A stretch of 64,000 bases of DNA from an uncultured Clostridia bacterium. GTDB lineage: Bacteria; Bacillota; Clostridia; TANB77; CAG-465. Positions 7,435 to 20,263 of the stretch are shown here, piece after piece. The notes under the pieces were generated by a model that did not search any database, had not been told where the DNA came from, and was given only the letters and a program-made list of their open reading frames with translations. How positions within the stretch are numbered: position 1 is the first letter of the stretch; each line of letters opens with the position of its first letter. The stretch covers positions 1-64,000 of the forward strand of contig CAKOYA010000004.1 in assembly GCA_934130325.1 (NCBI GenBank). Direction: 5' to 3'. Made by a program: the position numbers and the translations under genes.

Positions 7435-8460
7435 GTGATAAGTGATAAAGAAGTAAAAACAGTAGTTTCACCTTTTGCAGTAAGGGAAAATGAAGTAAAA
7501 GTTTTTGATGGTAAGGATGGTTTTGCATCAATTAATCAAGTAGTATTTAAGATGGATATGGGATATATAAACGAGTATCATATTAAAGCATTAGAAGTGG
7601 TAAATGAGTTTGGATTTATAACTTCAAGGCAGGTTACTCAGGTTCTTGATTTAAGAGGAAAGTTAAGTGATATAGAACAGGATAAAAAGCAAAATAAAGT
7701 TGCAAAATGGTTAGAAGACTTGACAAAATCTAAAGTAATAGCTCGTTATTATTTTCAAAGCGAAGCAGGAAAGAGTTCGTATAGAGCATATGCTATGGAT
7801 AAGATTGCAACATATATATTAAAACAAAGAAATATACCTACAACATGGCAACCTACTGATAATACAAAACCAGCATACGCTGTAAAAAGAAAATTAGCAG
7901 GAAATCAAGTTGTAATTGCGTATATGCAAAAAGTAGCAGCTTTTTGTTCTGTTGAACCAAACGTATTGCTGTTTTCAAAAAAATATAATGTAAAGTTTAA
8001 ACCTACTGGCGGAATGGTTACTCTAAAAAATGGTACAGATGATTTAAATTTTGTATTTGAAGTTGTAAGAAGAAATGAAGATTGGCAAAATATGTTTGCT
8101 GAAAAAGTTCAGTTATATTCTGATTTCTTTGAAAATTTTGCTCGTAATGATGCAGGATTTTATGATAAGCCGCAGTTAGTGTTTGTAGGTGAAGATGTAC
8201 AACACATGGCGGAAATGTTTAGAATTATAAAAAAAGTAAGTGGTGTTTTAAAAGATGAAGAAATGTATTTCACCACAGAATTGAAGCATTTGGAAGAAAA
8301 TTTAGAAAATACAATAAGTGTATTTGAACTAGATCCTGAAAGTAGAAAATATAAATTAGTAAATAAAACTTTGGATATTTTAAAACCTGGTGAAAATAAG
8401 AACGGAAATGATTCTTTAAACTTAGATATGAAATTTAATTCTAATATGATTATAGAATAA
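7435..8460 (+). CDS. Winged-helix protein of unknown function (replication-relaxation-like)
   Basis: The protein has 341 residues. Residues about 40-105 look like a winged helix (YHIKALEVVNEFGFITSRQV, then WLEDLTKSKVIARYYF). The rest is an alpha/beta region with FVFEVVRRNEDW and LVFVGEDVQHM, and a polar tail. The arrangement resembles the replication-relaxation family, which occurs on plasmids and conjugative elements, but no relaxase or mobile gene is nearby; the match is tentative. The GTG at 7435 has AAGGAG 8 bases upstream and is preferred over the GTG at 7426, which overlaps that site. It has its own promoter and terminator. Confidence 0.5.
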   Translation: MISDKEVKTVVSPFAVRENEVKVFDGKDGFASINQVVFKMDMGYINEYHIKALEVVNEFGFITSRQVTQVLDLRGKLSDIEQDKKQNKVAKWLEDLTKSKVIARYYFQSEAGKSSYRAYAMDKIATYILKQRNIPTTWQPTDNTKPAYAVKRKLAGNQVVIAYMQKVAAFCSVEPNVLLFSKKYNVKFKPTGGMVTLKNGTDDLNFVFEVVRRNEDWQNMFAEKVQLYSDFFENFARNDAGFYDKPQLVFVGEDVQHMAEMFRIIKKVSGVLKDEEMYFTTELKHLEENLENTISVFELDPESRKYKLVNKTLDILKPGENKNGNDSLNLDMKFNSNMIIE

Positions 8461-8463
8461 AGA

Positions 8464-8490
8464 GGGAAATACTTCCCACTTTATTTTTTT
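8464..8490 (+). terminator. Weak terminator after the winged-helix gene
   Basis: GGGAA/TTCCC with a 4-base loop and an ACTTTATTTTTTTA tail. The stem is short. Confidence 0.45.
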
Positions 8491-8524
8491 ATTATGAAAA
8501 AAATGATTTTTTTTGTCTAAATTA

Positions 8525-9592
<1,068 letters not shown>

Positions 9593-9600
9593 GGAGGATA

Positions 9601-9631
9601 GGCTGGCTATAGTAGTCAGCTTATTTGTTTT
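9601..9631 (+). terminator. Hairpin between gap and pgk (attenuating terminator)
   Basis: GCTGGCTA/TAGTCAGC forms an 8-bp stem with a G-U pair and 3-base loop, followed by TTATTTGTTTT. It lies 18 bases before the pgk ribosome site, so it probably lets part of transcription through and keeps gap expression above pgk. Confidence 0.6.
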
Positions 9632-9649
9632 AATATGGAGGAAAGATAT

Positions 9650-10828
9650 ATGTTAAATAAAAAAAGTGTTGAAGATGTGGACATAAGGGGAAAAAGGGTT
9701 TTAGTAAGGTGTGATTTTAATGTTCCACTTGATAGTAAAACAGGTGAAATAACAAGTGATAAAAGGATAGTTGAGTCTTTGAAAACTATTAAATACCTGA
9801 TTTCTAATAATTCGAAGATAGTATTATGTTCACATATTGGAAAAACTGGCCAAAATAAATCATTAGAACCTGTTTCAAGAAGACTTAGCGAACTATTAAA
9901 TAAAGATGTAATATTTATTAAAGACATTTTTTCAAGTGAAGCAAAAGATATAGTTGATAAAATGAATGAAGGAGAAATTGTACTTTTAGAGAATACCAGA
10001 TTATTTGAAGAAGAAGAAAAAAATGATTTAGAATTTGCTAAGAAATTGTCTTCTTTTGGTGAAATTTTTGTAAATGATGCCTTTGGATCGGCTCATAGGG
10101 CTCATGCTTCAACAGAAGGTGTTACGCATTTTTTACCATCTGTATGTGGATTTTTAATAAAAAAAGAAATTGAAGCTTTAGATGGCGGAATTAATAATCC
10201 TAAAAGACCATTAATTGCTATTGTAGGAGGAGCAAAGGTATCATCCAAAATAGACGTCTTAAATAGTTTGTTAGATAAGGTAGATACATTGCTTATTGGT
10301 GGTGCAATGACTTATACTTTTATAAAAGCACAGGGAGGAAATATAGGTAATTCTTTATGTGAAGGTGATAAATTGCAAGTAGCAATGGATATTTTAAAAA
10401 AAGGATTAGAAAAAGATGTAAGAATATTGTTACCAGTAGATAATATTGTAGCAAATGAAATGTCTGATTTAGCAGAAACATTTATTACAAATGTAAATGA
10501 AATTCCAGATGGATATATGGGAGTAGATATTGGACCTAAAACACTTGAATTATATACTCAAGAAATTGAGGTGGCTAATACTATAGTGTGGAATGGACCT
10601 GTTGGTGTGTTTGAAATTGATAAATTTGCAAATGGAACAAAGAAAATTGCAGAAGCTATGGCAAAGTCAAATGCTGTTACAATAATTGGTGGAGGCGATA
10701 GTGCTGCAGCAGTTGAAAAATTTGGTCTAGAAGAAAAAATGTCACATGTTTCAACTGGTGGAGGTGCCTCTTTGGAATTTATGGAAGGAAAAAAACTTCC
10801 TGGAATTGAGGCTTTAGAGGATAAATAA
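9650..10828 (+). CDS. pgk: Phosphoglycerate kinase
   Basis: The protein has 392 residues. It shows [11 protein letters not shown] near the N-terminus, [29 protein letters not shown] and GGGDSAAAV with [13 protein letters not shown], all typical of the two-domain kinase. It makes ATP from 1,3-bisphosphoglycerate. I chose the ATG at 9650 because GGAGGAAAG directly precedes it and includes the earlier ATG at 9635. Confidence 0.96.
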   Translation: MLNKKSVEDVDIRGKRVLVRCDFNVPLDSKTGEITSDKRIVESLKTIKYLISNNSKIVLCSHIGKTGQNKSLEPVSRRLSELLNKDVIFIKDIFSSEAKDIVDKMNEGEIVLLENTRLFEEEEKNDLEFAKKLSSFGEIFVNDAFGSAHRAHASTEGVTHFLPSVCGFLIKKEIEALDGGINNPKRPLIAIVGGAKVSSKIDVLNSLLDKVDTLLIGGAMTYTFIKAQGGNIGNSLCEGDKLQVAMDILKKGLEKDVRILLPVDNIVANEMSDLAETFITNVNEIPDGYMGVDIGPKTLELYTQEIEVANTIVWNGPVGVFEIDKFANGTKKIAEAMAKSNAVTIIGGGDSAAAVEKFGLEEKMSHVSTGGGASLEFMEGKKLPGIEALEDK

Positions 10829-10839
10829 TGGGGTAAAAT

Positions 10840-11394
10840 ATGAATAAGAAAGATAATAATATAGCAGAAAATAAAAAAGAAAATATTGAAAAGAAAAGCA
10901 CAAAGAATAAAAAAATTATCATAAAAAACCAGAAAAAATTTTTGATATCTATATTGGTAATAGTATTAATTATAATTATTATTGTACTTTTGATAAATAA
11001 GAATGCTAAAAAGGATCTATTAACTATTGAGGATTATTCTAGTATAGATGCTTCTAAGTACTCAAAAGAACTTTTGGAAAAATATAACACAAATGAGTCA
11101 AAAGAAAAATTTTTATCAGACTATGATTTGGTTCAAGGAGCTGTTGGACTATATATTATGAATAATTCAACACTTAATAATAATTCTTTTGAAACTATTA
11201 TCTCAAATATAGAAGAAATCTTACGAAAAAAGGAGTGGACTAAACTAGATATTGATACTCCAAGTTATTGGAATGGAACATGGTCCATAACTAGTGAAGG
11301 AATTGTAAAATTTAAATTTAGTGATAAGGTTATAGAACCAAGTTGGAAAAATGATGAAGAACTTACAAATAAGCTTGTTTTTAATGATGATTAA
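10840..11394 (+). CDS. Single-pass membrane protein of unknown function
   Basis: The protein has 184 residues: a lysine-rich N-terminal tail, one transmembrane segment (about 34-53), then about 130 residues that should face outward. [12 protein letters not shown] stretch lies near the end. No family is recognised. It sits between pgk and tpiA, 11 bases after pgk, and is likely co-transcribed with them; a glycolytic role does not follow from that. Confidence 0.7.
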   Translation: MNKKDNNIAENKKENIEKKSTKNKKIIIKNQKKFLISILVIVLIIIIIVLLINKNAKKDLLTIEDYSSIDASKYSKELLEKYNTNESKEKFLSDYDLVQGAVGLYIMNNSTLNNNSFETIISNIEEILRKKEWTKLDIDTPSYWNGTWSITSEGIVKFKFSDKVIEPSWKNDEELTNKLVFNDD

Positions 11395-11435
11395 ACATTT
11401 ATAGAATTTTTTAAAATAATATAAGGAGGTTTTTT

Positions 11436-12185
11436 ATGAGAAAAAAAATAATAGCTGGAAATTGGAAAATGAATTATACTTTAACTGAAGCTGATAATTT
11501 TGTAAATGAAATTAAGGATAGAATTAATACAAATGAGATTGATGTGATAATTTGCCCAAATAATATATGTCTTGAAAGAGTATCTGATATAATAGAGGGT
11601 ACGCATATATACTTAGGAGCACAAAACGTTTATTATGAAGAAAAAGGAGCATATACTGGAGAAGTGAGTGCAGATATGTTATTATCTGTAGGTGTTAAGT
11701 ATTGTATAATAGGTCATAGTGAAAGAAGAAAATATTTTCATGAAACAGATGAAAGTATTAACAAAAAAGTAAAAAAATTATTGGAAAAGAATATTACTCC
11801 AATAATTTGTGTAGGTGAAACATTAGAAGAAAGAAAAAGTGGAGAACTTTATAATGTGATTTCAAAGCAGATAAATGGAGCTCTTAAAGATGTTAGCCAA
11901 GCAGATGTAATGAAAAATATCGTCATTGCTTATGAACCGATATGGGCAATAGGTACAGGAGTTACTGCTACATCATCTCAAGCAGAAGAAATGTGTAAAT
12001 TTATTAGAGATGAAATACAAAAATTATATAATGAGAAAACATCTGAAAGTCTTAGAATTCAATATGGTGGTAGTGTAAAACCAAATAATATTTCTGAAAT
12101 ATTGAGTATGGAAAATATTGATGGAGTTTTAGTTGGTGGTGCATCACTTACAAGTGATTTTGTCGCAATAGTAAATTATGAATAA
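11436..12185 (+). CDS. tpiA: Triosephosphate isomerase
   Basis: The protein has 249 residues. Catalytic residues are present: Asn9 and Lys11 in GNWKMN, His94 in IIGHSERR and Glu167 in AYEPIWAIGTG, plus the phosphate-binding GGSV and GVLVGGASL. It interconverts dihydroxyacetone phosphate and glyceraldehyde 3-phosphate. AAGGAGG precedes the ATG. Confidence 0.97.
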   Translation: MRKKIIAGNWKMNYTLTEADNFVNEIKDRINTNEIDVIICPNNICLERVSDIIEGTHIYLGAQNVYYEEKGAYTGEVSADMLLSVGVKYCIIGHSERRKYFHETDESINKKVKKLLEKNITPIICVGETLEERKSGELYNVISKQINGALKDVSQADVMKNIVIAYEPIWAIGTGVTATSSQAEEMCKFIRDEIQKLYNEKTSESLRIQYGGSVKPNNISEILSMENIDGVLVGGASLTSDFVAIVNYE

Positions 12186-12243
12186 AAAGTAATAATTAGA
12201 AAATTCCAAGGGAAATTATAAAGGATTAACTTTTATTTATCCC

Positions 12244-12272
12244 TTGCTTATTTTATATAAAGGTGATATAAT
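12244..12272 (+). promoter_or_regulatory. gpmI promoter
   Basis: TTGCTT (12244-12249), 17 bases, TATAAT (12267-12272). The -35 overlaps the 3' arm of a long hairpin (CAAGGGA at 12207 with TCCCTTG at 12240) that may end the tpiA transcript. Confidence 0.7.
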
Positions 12273-12311
12273 TATTATGCTGTTATACAGTGGAAAGAGA
12301 TGGTAAACGAT

Positions 12312-13847
12312 ATGAAAAATAAACAATATATATTGATGATATTAGATGGTGTAGGTTTGAATGATGAGGAAAAGGGAAATGCTTTTAAACAGGCTAATAC
12401 ACCAAATATAGATAAATATATAGCAAAATATCCAAATACATATATAGAAACTAGTGGTATGGCCGTGGGTCTTCCAAGTGGACAAATGGGAAATTCTGAG
12501 GTTGGACACACAAATATTGGAGCTGGTAGAATAGTTTACCAAGAATTAACAAGAATTACAAAAGAAATCGAGGATAGGGAATTTTTTAATAATGAAGCTT
12601 TTAAAGAGGCTATAGAAAATGTAAAGAAAAATAACTCAACATTACACTTATTAGGACTTGTTTCTGATGGTGGTGTACATAGTCATATAGACCATTTATA
12701 CGCACTTTTAGAACTTGCAAAATTAAATAATATAGAAAATGTAGCTGTACATGCTATACTTGATGGTAGGGATACATCTCCTACATCTGCAATTGAATAT
12801 TTAAAGTCTTTAGAATTAAAAATGAAAGAAATCGGAGTAGGAAAAATAGTGACACTATCAGGTAGATACTATGCTATGGATAGAGATAATAGATGGGAAA
12901 GAGTAAAATTAGCCTATGATGCTATGGTAGAAGGAAAAGGAAATTTCTTTAAAACTGTTCAAAAGGCTATTGAAACTTCTTATGAAGCACAAGAATTTGA
13001 TGAATTTGTAAAGCCAATTGTAATAGTAAATGATGATCAAGAACCAATATCTAAAATCCAAGATAATGATTCAGTTATATATTTTAACTTTAGGCCTGAT
13101 AGAGCAAGGGAACTTACTAGGGCATTAACAGAAAAAGAATTTAATGGTTTTGAAACTAAGCAAATATCTAATTTATATTTTGTAACGATGACTCAGTATG
13201 ATGATAGTTTTAAAAATGTAAATATAGCATATAAACCTCAAATCTTAAAAAATACTTTTGGTGAATATATTTCAAATCTTGGATATACTCAATTAAGACT
13301 TGCAGAAACTGAAAAATATGCACATGTAACATTTTTCTTTAATGGTGGTAGAGAAGAACCGTATACTGGGGAGAGTAGAGCTTTAGTAGCGTCTCCTAAA
13401 GTTGCAACATATGACTTAAAACCTGAGATGTCAGCTTATGAAATAACAGATAAGGCAATAGATGCAATAGAGTCTAAGAACTATGATGTTATTATTATGA
13501 ATTTTGCTAATGGAGATATGGTAGGACATACTGGTAATTTAGAAAAGACTATTGAAGCTGTTGAAGCTGTTGATAATTGCGTTGGAAAAATAATTTCAAA
13601 ATTAGAAGAAGTAGGTGGAGAAGCTTTAATAACTGCTGATCATGGAAATTGTGAATACATGATAGATTTAAAGACAGGAGAGCCAATAACTTCTCATTCT
13701 ACATTTGACGTTCCACTTATTGTTATATCTGATAGGGTAAAAAGTGTTGTAAATGGAAGATTATGTGATTTAGCACCTACACTTTTAACATTAATGGGAG
13801 AGAAGATTCCAGAAGAAATGACTGGAAAAAATTTGGTTGAACTTTAA
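12312..13847 (+). CDS. gpmI: Phosphoglycerate mutase, cofactor-independent
   Basis: The protein has about 511 residues. The metal-binding Asp is in LMILDGVG, the phosphorylated Ser in MGNSEVGHTNIGAGR, followed by DGRDTSP, RPDRARELTRAL, GDMVGHTG and TADHGNCE, which carry the remaining metal ligands. It converts 3- to 2-phosphoglycerate with two manganese ions. The start is uncertain: ATG 12300 (4 residues longer) and ATG 12312 are in frame, and the purine-rich GGAAAGAG fits neither perfectly. Confidence 0.95.
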   Translation: MKNKQYILMILDGVGLNDEEKGNAFKQANTPNIDKYIAKYPNTYIETSGMAVGLPSGQMGNSEVGHTNIGAGRIVYQELTRITKEIEDREFFNNEAFKEAIENVKKNNSTLHLLGLVSDGGVHSHIDHLYALLELAKLNNIENVAVHAILDGRDTSPTSAIEYLKSLELKMKEIGVGKIVTLSGRYYAMDRDNRWERVKLAYDAMVEGKGNFFKTVQKAIETSYEAQEFDEFVKPIVIVNDDQEPISKIQDNDSVIYFNFRPDRARELTRALTEKEFNGFETKQISNLYFVTMTQYDDSFKNVNIAYKPQILKNTFGEYISNLGYTQLRLAETEKYAHVTFFFNGGREEPYTGESRALVASPKVATYDLKPEMSAYEITDKAIDAIESKNYDVIIMNFANGDMVGHTGNLEKTIEAVEAVDNCVGKIISKLEEVGGEALITADHGNCEYMIDLKTGEPITSHSTFDVPLIVISDRVKSVVNGRLCDLAPTLLTLMGEKIPEEMTGKNLVEL

Positions 13848-13874
13848 TTTTTCAATAATAAAGAGAGGTAGAAA

Positions 13875-14723
13875 ATGTCAGAATCAAAGACAAGAGAAGA
13901 TTTTTCCACCGATTCGGAGTGGTATACATATGTTATAACTCATCCGGATGAATTTAACGAAAATTCTGAAGAAAAAGAAGTAAAAAAGGAGTATAAAAAA
14001 GGAATTTTTTTGTGTGAAAAATGTGGTTATATAATTGATGAAATGCAAAAAGATTTTGAAGTAAGTTTCAAAAACAAAATTAAGAGAGATGAAGATGGAA
14101 ATATTTTAAACTGTCCTAATTGTGGAGGAAGAAATTTAAAGAGGATAACTAAGGATAAGAAGAATGAAATATTAAGAAAAAATGCTGACAAAAAAAATAA
14201 AGAAAAAAGAAAAAGAGAAGATATAGAAAGAGCAAATATAAAAGATGACTTAATGGATTTATTAGAAGACTTATCTACAAGGTTATTAAATGATGAAATT
14301 TCTCCCAAAAGGCTAGTAGCAATTTTTATGTTTTTATCAAAGAAAATTATAGATAGAAATGCCAAAGAGTTAGAGATTGATTGGATGCATTATAGAAAAG
14401 TACTTCTTTCAATGTGTGATAATGTTTTATCACAATATGATGTTAATCAGGATGCTGAAGAAATTTTACAGTACTTAGACGAAGATATTGAACAGGATGC
14501 GTTATATTTGGCTGAGTTAAAGTATTATATAAATGATGATAAATTTTCAATTTCAGATTATGAAATGCAAGAAAGAATAAAAGAGTATGAAACACAAGAA
14601 AATAATTTGTTTAAAAAAGAAAGAGAAAAAGAATTAGAGGAGAATTATCAAAAAAGAAGGAAAGAACTAGAAGAAAAAGCAAACTATAGATATCAAAGAA
14701 GATTAGAAAGAAGTATAAGTTAA
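13875..14723 (+). CDS. Zinc-ribbon and coiled-coil protein of unknown function
   Basis: The protein has 282 residues. A four-cysteine zinc ribbon (C-x2-C near residue 47, C-x2-C near 81) is followed by a lysine-rich linker, a helical domain with acidic patches, and a Glu/Arg/Lys-rich coiled coil to the end. I do not recognise the family. It lies 27 bases after gpmI and is probably co-transcribed with it. The charged tail and zinc ribbon fit a nucleic-acid or ribosome-associated protein, but that is a guess. Confidence 0.65.
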   Translation: MSESKTREDFSTDSEWYTYVITHPDEFNENSEEKEVKKEYKKGIFLCEKCGYIIDEMQKDFEVSFKNKIKRDEDGNILNCPNCGGRNLKRITKDKKNEILRKNADKKNKEKRKREDIERANIKDDLMDLLEDLSTRLLNDEISPKRLVAIFMFLSKKIIDRNAKELEIDWMHYRKVLLSMCDNVLSQYDVNQDAEEILQYLDEDIEQDALYLAELKYYINDDKFSISDYEMQERIKEYETQENNLFKKEREKELEENYQKRRKELEEKANYRYQRRLERSIS

Positions 14724-14851
14724 AAAGGATATAAAAAGTAAGAATATGAATAAAACAATGATAGAAGTTGTAAAATAAATCGTTATTATCTACTGATTTT
14801 GTGAAATGCAAATTTTAAGTAGTTAATATATAATAAAAATAATATCGTTAA

Positions 14852-16177
<1,326 letters not shown>

Positions 16178-16193
16178 TTAGAATGTAAATTGG

Positions 16194-16232
16194 GTGCTAT
16201 AGGTGATTTGACTTATAGCACTTTTGTCAATT
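16194..16232 (+). terminator. Terminator after eno
   Basis: GTGCTATA/TATAGCAC with a 12-base loop, followed by TTTTGTCAATTT. It ends the glycolytic gene series. Confidence 0.75.
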
Positions 16233-16260
16233 TAATATATTAATTATTATATATTAAATA

Positions 16261-16289
16261 TTGATTTTTAAGTTCTTTTGTTGTAGAAT
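16261..16289 (+). promoter_or_regulatory. Promoter of the bactofilin-like gene
   Basis: TTGATT (16261-16266), 17 bases, TAGAAT (16284-16289). An overlapping alternative is TTGTTG-16-TAAAAT just downstream. Confidence 0.55.
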
Positions 16290-16322
16290 TACAGGTATAT
16301 AAAATGAAGTGGAGGAGTAAAA

Positions 16323-17549
16323 ATGTTAAAAAATAGTAAAATTTTTGTAACCTTTGTTGTTATAGCTTTTTTATCAATATTTGGAATCACAGCTATTAAC
16401 GCTACTGATGTAAATGATATTAATGAAAATGAAAAGAACTCAAACTTTGAAGGATTTTTTGACAGCGAATATTCAAATGAGGTATATAAATTTAGCGATA
16501 AAGATAAAAAAATTAATTTACCATTTATAAGATTTTCAAATGAAAGAATGATTGTAGATGAAGAAATAAATAAATTAGGTTTTTGTTTTTCGGCTAAGTC
16601 TATAGAAATAACATCAAAACTTATGGGGATTCAAACGTTCTTTTCATCTGATACTATCAGAGTAAATGGAGATATGGAATATGGCGTATTACTTTCAGAC
16701 GGTGATATAATAATAGATTCAAATATTTCAAAAAATCTTATATTAATTTCTAGTGGAACTGTAAGTATAACAGAAAATGCTAATATAAATGATGATGTTA
16801 TAATAATATGTAATAAACTAGAAATGAATGGCACTGTAAATGGTAGTATTATTGGTTCTATTGATGATGCACAAATTAATGGCAATGTACTAGGAGATTT
16901 AAGAATATCAACTAATAATTTAAGTTTTGGTAGTGATAACATAATAAAAGGAAATATATACGTTACTACGTATAATGAAAAATTAGATATATCAAGTAAA
17001 TATCCACAATCAATAGTTAAGTTGCAAGAAGTAAAAAAAGAAAATCAATTTTCTAAGGACAAAGTATTTAAAATGTTACTGAATTGTGTAATATTTGCGT
17101 TAATGTATATAGTTATAAATAAACTATCCAGAAAAGATATATTTAAAGCATGGGTAAATAAGGTATCAAAGAATGTAACTACTGTATTGCTTTCTGGTAC
17201 AATACTATTACTTGCTGTTATTCCTATGATGTTTTTACTTATAATTTTAAGTATAATTGGATTATGGCCAATTACTATTCCTGTATTATTAATATATATA
17301 GTATATATGATTATAGCTGCAATATTAAATATATTTGTAGTTGGAAGTTTAATGTATACTTATGTGAAAGAAAAATATATAAAAACTGGTGGTGTAGGAA
17401 CAGATATACTAGGTGCATTTTGTTCATTCTTAGTATTGGAAGTACTTACTATGATACCTTTTGTAGGGGCATATATATCAATAATAATGTATATTATATC
17501 AATAGGAATAATATTTACATTATTTTTGAAAAATAAAAAGATAGATTAA
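16323..17549 (+). CDS. Bactofilin-like polymer-forming protein with C-terminal membrane domain
   Basis: The protein has 408 residues. It has a signal peptide (1-28), an acidic linker, a beta-helix-like region (about 75-225) with short repeats of the kind NG-x-V-x-G-x-I and hydrophobic strands as in bactofilins, and four transmembrane segments (about 245-400) with short loops. Bactofilin strands usually polymerise in the cytoplasm; a leading signal peptide puts this one outside, fused to a membrane domain. It is the first gene of a pair with the cation ATPase 18 bases downstream. GGAGGAG lies before the ATG. The function is inferred only as a surface or membrane scaffold. Confidence 0.65.
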   Translation: MLKNSKIFVTFVVIAFLSIFGITAINATDVNDINENEKNSNFEGFFDSEYSNEVYKFSDKDKKINLPFIRFSNERMIVDEEINKLGFCFSAKSIEITSKLMGIQTFFSSDTIRVNGDMEYGVLLSDGDIIIDSNISKNLILISSGTVSITENANINDDVIIICNKLEMNGTVNGSIIGSIDDAQINGNVLGDLRISTNNLSFGSDNIIKGNIYVTTYNEKLDISSKYPQSIVKLQEVKKENQFSKDKVFKMLLNCVIFALMYIVINKLSRKDIFKAWVNKVSKNVTTVLLSGTILLLAVIPMMFLLIILSIIGLWPITIPVLLIYIVYMIIAAILNIFVVGSLMYTYVKEKYIKTGGVGTDILGAFCSFLVLEVLTMIPFVGAYISIIMYIISIGIIFTLFLKNKKID

Positions 17550-17567
17550 TTTAGGAGAACTTAATAT

Positions 17568-20234
17568 ATGGATGAATATTTTAATTTAAATATAGATGAA
17601 ACAGTAAAGAAAACAGATACTTCAAGAGATGGTCTTAAAGATGAACAAGTTAAAGAAAGAATTCAAAAATATGGCTATAATAAACTAAAAGATACAAAGA
17701 AAAAAGGCTTTTTCCTAAAATTTCTTGAACAATTTAAAGATGTAATGCTTATAATACTTATAATCTCTGCTATTTTATCAGCAATAGTATCTATAAAAAC
17801 TGGTGAAACTTTTACTGACACCATAATAATATTAATTGTAGTATTTTTAAATGCAATTTTAGGGGTATTACAGGAAAGTAAGGCAGAAAAAGCTATAGAT
17901 GCATTAAAACAAATGTCTCTTCCATATATTAAGGTAAGAAGAAATGGAATAGTGAGCAGTGTAAAAACTGAAGAATTAGTTATTGGTGACATAGTATTGC
18001 TAGAAGCTGGAGATTATGTTCCTGCAGATATGAGGATAATAGAAAGCCATAGTTTAAGAGTAGAAGAGTCTGCATTAACTGGTGAATCATTGCCTGTTGA
18101 TAAAATAACTGATAAAATAGAAAGCAAAGAAGTCTCTCTAGCAGATAGAATAAATATGTTATATTCTGGTAGTAATGTTGCATATGGAAGGGGAGAAGCA
18201 ATTGTTGTTGCAACTGGTATGGATACAGAACTTGGAAAAATTGCAAAATCTCTTTCAAATCAAGAGAGCGAAATAACACCACTTCAGAAAAAAATTAATG
18301 AATTAAGCAAAGTTTTAAGTGTTATTGTAGTAGTTATTACTTTAATAATGATTATAGTAGGATATTTGAAGGGAAATCCTATAATTGATGTTTTTATGCT
18401 TGCAATCTCATTAGCTGTTGCAGCAATTCCAGAAGGCCTTTCAGCAGTTATAACTATAACATTGGCAATTGGTGTACAAAAAATGGCAAAAGAGAAGGCA
18501 ATAGTGAGAAAGCTTTCATCTGTTGAAGCGCTGGGTGCTACTGAAGTTATTTGTTCTGATAAAACAGGTACACTTACTCAGAATAAAATGACATTAAGAA
18601 AGTTGTTTATTAATAATAATGTAGTAGATGTGTCTACTATAAGCAACAGCAAGGATTTATCAAATGAGCTAAATTGCAATGAATTTGACAAGTTAATAAA
18701 AGTATCATTATATTGTAATGATACAAGGTATAGTGAAGAAAATGGACAAATAGTAACAATAGGAGATCCAACTGAAACAGCTCTTGTAGATTTTGCAAGA
18801 AAAATAGGAATAGATAAGGAAGAATTAGAAAGTAAAAATAAAAGAATAGATGAAATACCTTTTGATTCGCTTAGAAAAATGATGACTACTGTTAATAAGG
18901 TGGATAATAAATATTTTGTTTCTACAAAAGGTGCTGTAGAATCAATTTTAGATAATTGTGATAAAATTATAAAAAATGGAAAAGTAGAAAAAATAACTGA
19001 TGACGATATAAAAAATATTTTAAGAAGTAATTTGGAAATGGCAAATGAAGCTTTAAGAGTTCTTGGATGTGCATATAATGAATTTTCTAACGAACCTAAA
19101 AAATCTGATTTAGAAAAAAGTATGGTTTTTGTAGGATTAGTTGCGATGATCGATCCGCCTAGAAAAGAAGCTAAAAAAGCTGTAGAAAGATGCTTCAATG
19201 CTGGAATGATTCCTATTATGATAACTGGTGACAATATTGATACAGCTAGAGCTATAGCAAAAGAGCTTGGAATAATAAGGGGAAAACAAGAGGCAATTAC
19301 TGGAAAAGATATTGATAAAATGTCAGATGAAGAATTAATAAGAAGAGTTGAAAATATTAGGGTATATGCAAGAGTATCACCTGAAAATAAAATAAGGATT
19401 GTTAAAGCTTGGAAGAAAAAAGGAAAGACTGTTGCAATGACTGGAGATGGAGTTAATGATGCACCAGCATTAAAGGGAGCAGACATTGGAATTGGAATGG
19501 GAATAACAGGAACTGAAGTTTCAAAAAGTGTCTCAAGTATGGTACTTGCAGATGACAATTTTGCTACTATAGTAGTGGCTATAAAAGAAGGTAGAAGAAT
19601 ATATAATAATATTCAGAATGTTATTGCATACCTACTTGCATCAAATTTAGCAGAAATCTTAATAGTTTTTTTCTCAACATTATTTAACTTTACAATATTG
19701 CTTCCAATACAAATACTCTGGATAAATCTTATAACAGATACGATTCCTGCAATTGCACTTGGATTCGAAAAAGAGGAAAAAAATATAATGAGACAAAAAC
19801 CAAGAAGTGCAAGTCAAAAATTATTTACTCCATTTTTAATATCTAGAATAGTTATACCAGGAATTTTAAAAACAATAGTAGTATTTAGTACATATTTTAT
19901 TATAAATTCTAAATTTGGTCATGACGCAGCTATGGGGACAGCATTTATACTATTATCTACTATTGAGGTATTGTTCGCATTTATTTGTAGATCGGATAGA
20001 AAATCAGTATTTAAAATTGGGTTATTTTCTAATAAACATATGCTTCTATGTGTAATTGGAACTTTAATTTTGCAAAATATTATAGTATTTACACCTACAC
20101 TTGCAAGTTTACTTTCTATTCCAAAACTATCAATGAATATTCACTTAAGTGTAGTAGTAATAAGTATTATAACAGTTACATTATTTGAAATTATTAAATT
20201 ATTACTTGCTAAACTATTTATTAAAGAAAAATAA
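17568..20234 (+). CDS. P2A-type cation-transporting ATPase (calcium-pump-like)
   Basis: The protein has 888 residues. An N-terminal cation-ATPase domain, TGES in the actuator domain, PEGL in helix M4 (288-291), the phosphorylated Asp331 in DKTGTLT, and GDGVNDAPALKGADIGIGMG are present. Ten hydrophobic helices and the C-terminal domain are complete. PEGL and the M5/M6 sequence (NLAEILIVF, ILWINLITDTIPA) fit calcium- or manganese-exporting pumps. The ion is inferred, not shown. AGGAGAAC lies before the ATG. Confidence 0.88.
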   Translation: MDEYFNLNIDETVKKTDTSRDGLKDEQVKERIQKYGYNKLKDTKKKGFFLKFLEQFKDVMLIILIISAILSAIVSIKTGETFTDTIIILIVVFLNAILGVLQESKAEKAIDALKQMSLPYIKVRRNGIVSSVKTEELVIGDIVLLEAGDYVPADMRIIESHSLRVEESALTGESLPVDKITDKIESKEVSLADRINMLYSGSNVAYGRGEAIVVATGMDTELGKIAKSLSNQESEITPLQKKINELSKVLSVIVVVITLIMIIVGYLKGNPIIDVFMLAISLAVAAIPEGLSAVITITLAIGVQKMAKEKAIVRKLSSVEALGATEVICSDKTGTLTQNKMTLRKLFINNNVVDVSTISNSKDLSNELNCNEFDKLIKVSLYCNDTRYSEENGQIVTIGDPTETALVDFARKIGIDKEELESKNKRIDEIPFDSLRKMMTTVNKVDNKYFVSTKGAVESILDNCDKIIKNGKVEKITDDDIKNILRSNLEMANEALRVLGCAYNEFSNEPKKSDLEKSMVFVGLVAMIDPPRKEAKKAVERCFNAGMIPIMITGDNIDTARAIAKELGIIRGKQEAITGKDIDKMSDEELIRRVENIRVYARVSPENKIRIVKAWKKKGKTVAMTGDGVNDAPALKGADIGIGMGITGTEVSKSVSSMVLADDNFATIVVAIKEGRRIYNNIQNVIAYLLASNLAEILIVFFSTLFNFTILLPIQILWINLITDTIPAIALGFEKEEKNIMRQKPRSASQKLFTPFLISRIVIPGILKTIVVFSTYFIINSKFGHDAAMGTAFILLSTIEVLFAFICRSDRKSVFKIGLFSNKHMLLCVIGTLILQNIIVFTPTLASLLSIPKLSMNIHLSVVVISIITVTLFEIIKLLLAKLFIKEK

Positions 20235-20263
20235 TTAATTTATTCATATATTGTATTTTAAAG

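Noticed and set aside
10840..11394. Assigning the membrane protein between pgk and tpiA to glycolysis
   Set aside because: Position alone does not show a role, and no enzyme motif is visible.
18578..19558. Long minus-strand open frame (326 codons) opposite the cation ATPase
   Set aside because: It is the reverse-strand shadow of a well-conserved ATPase gene, has no ribosome site, and gives a low-complexity Ser/Ile/Leu-rich translation.
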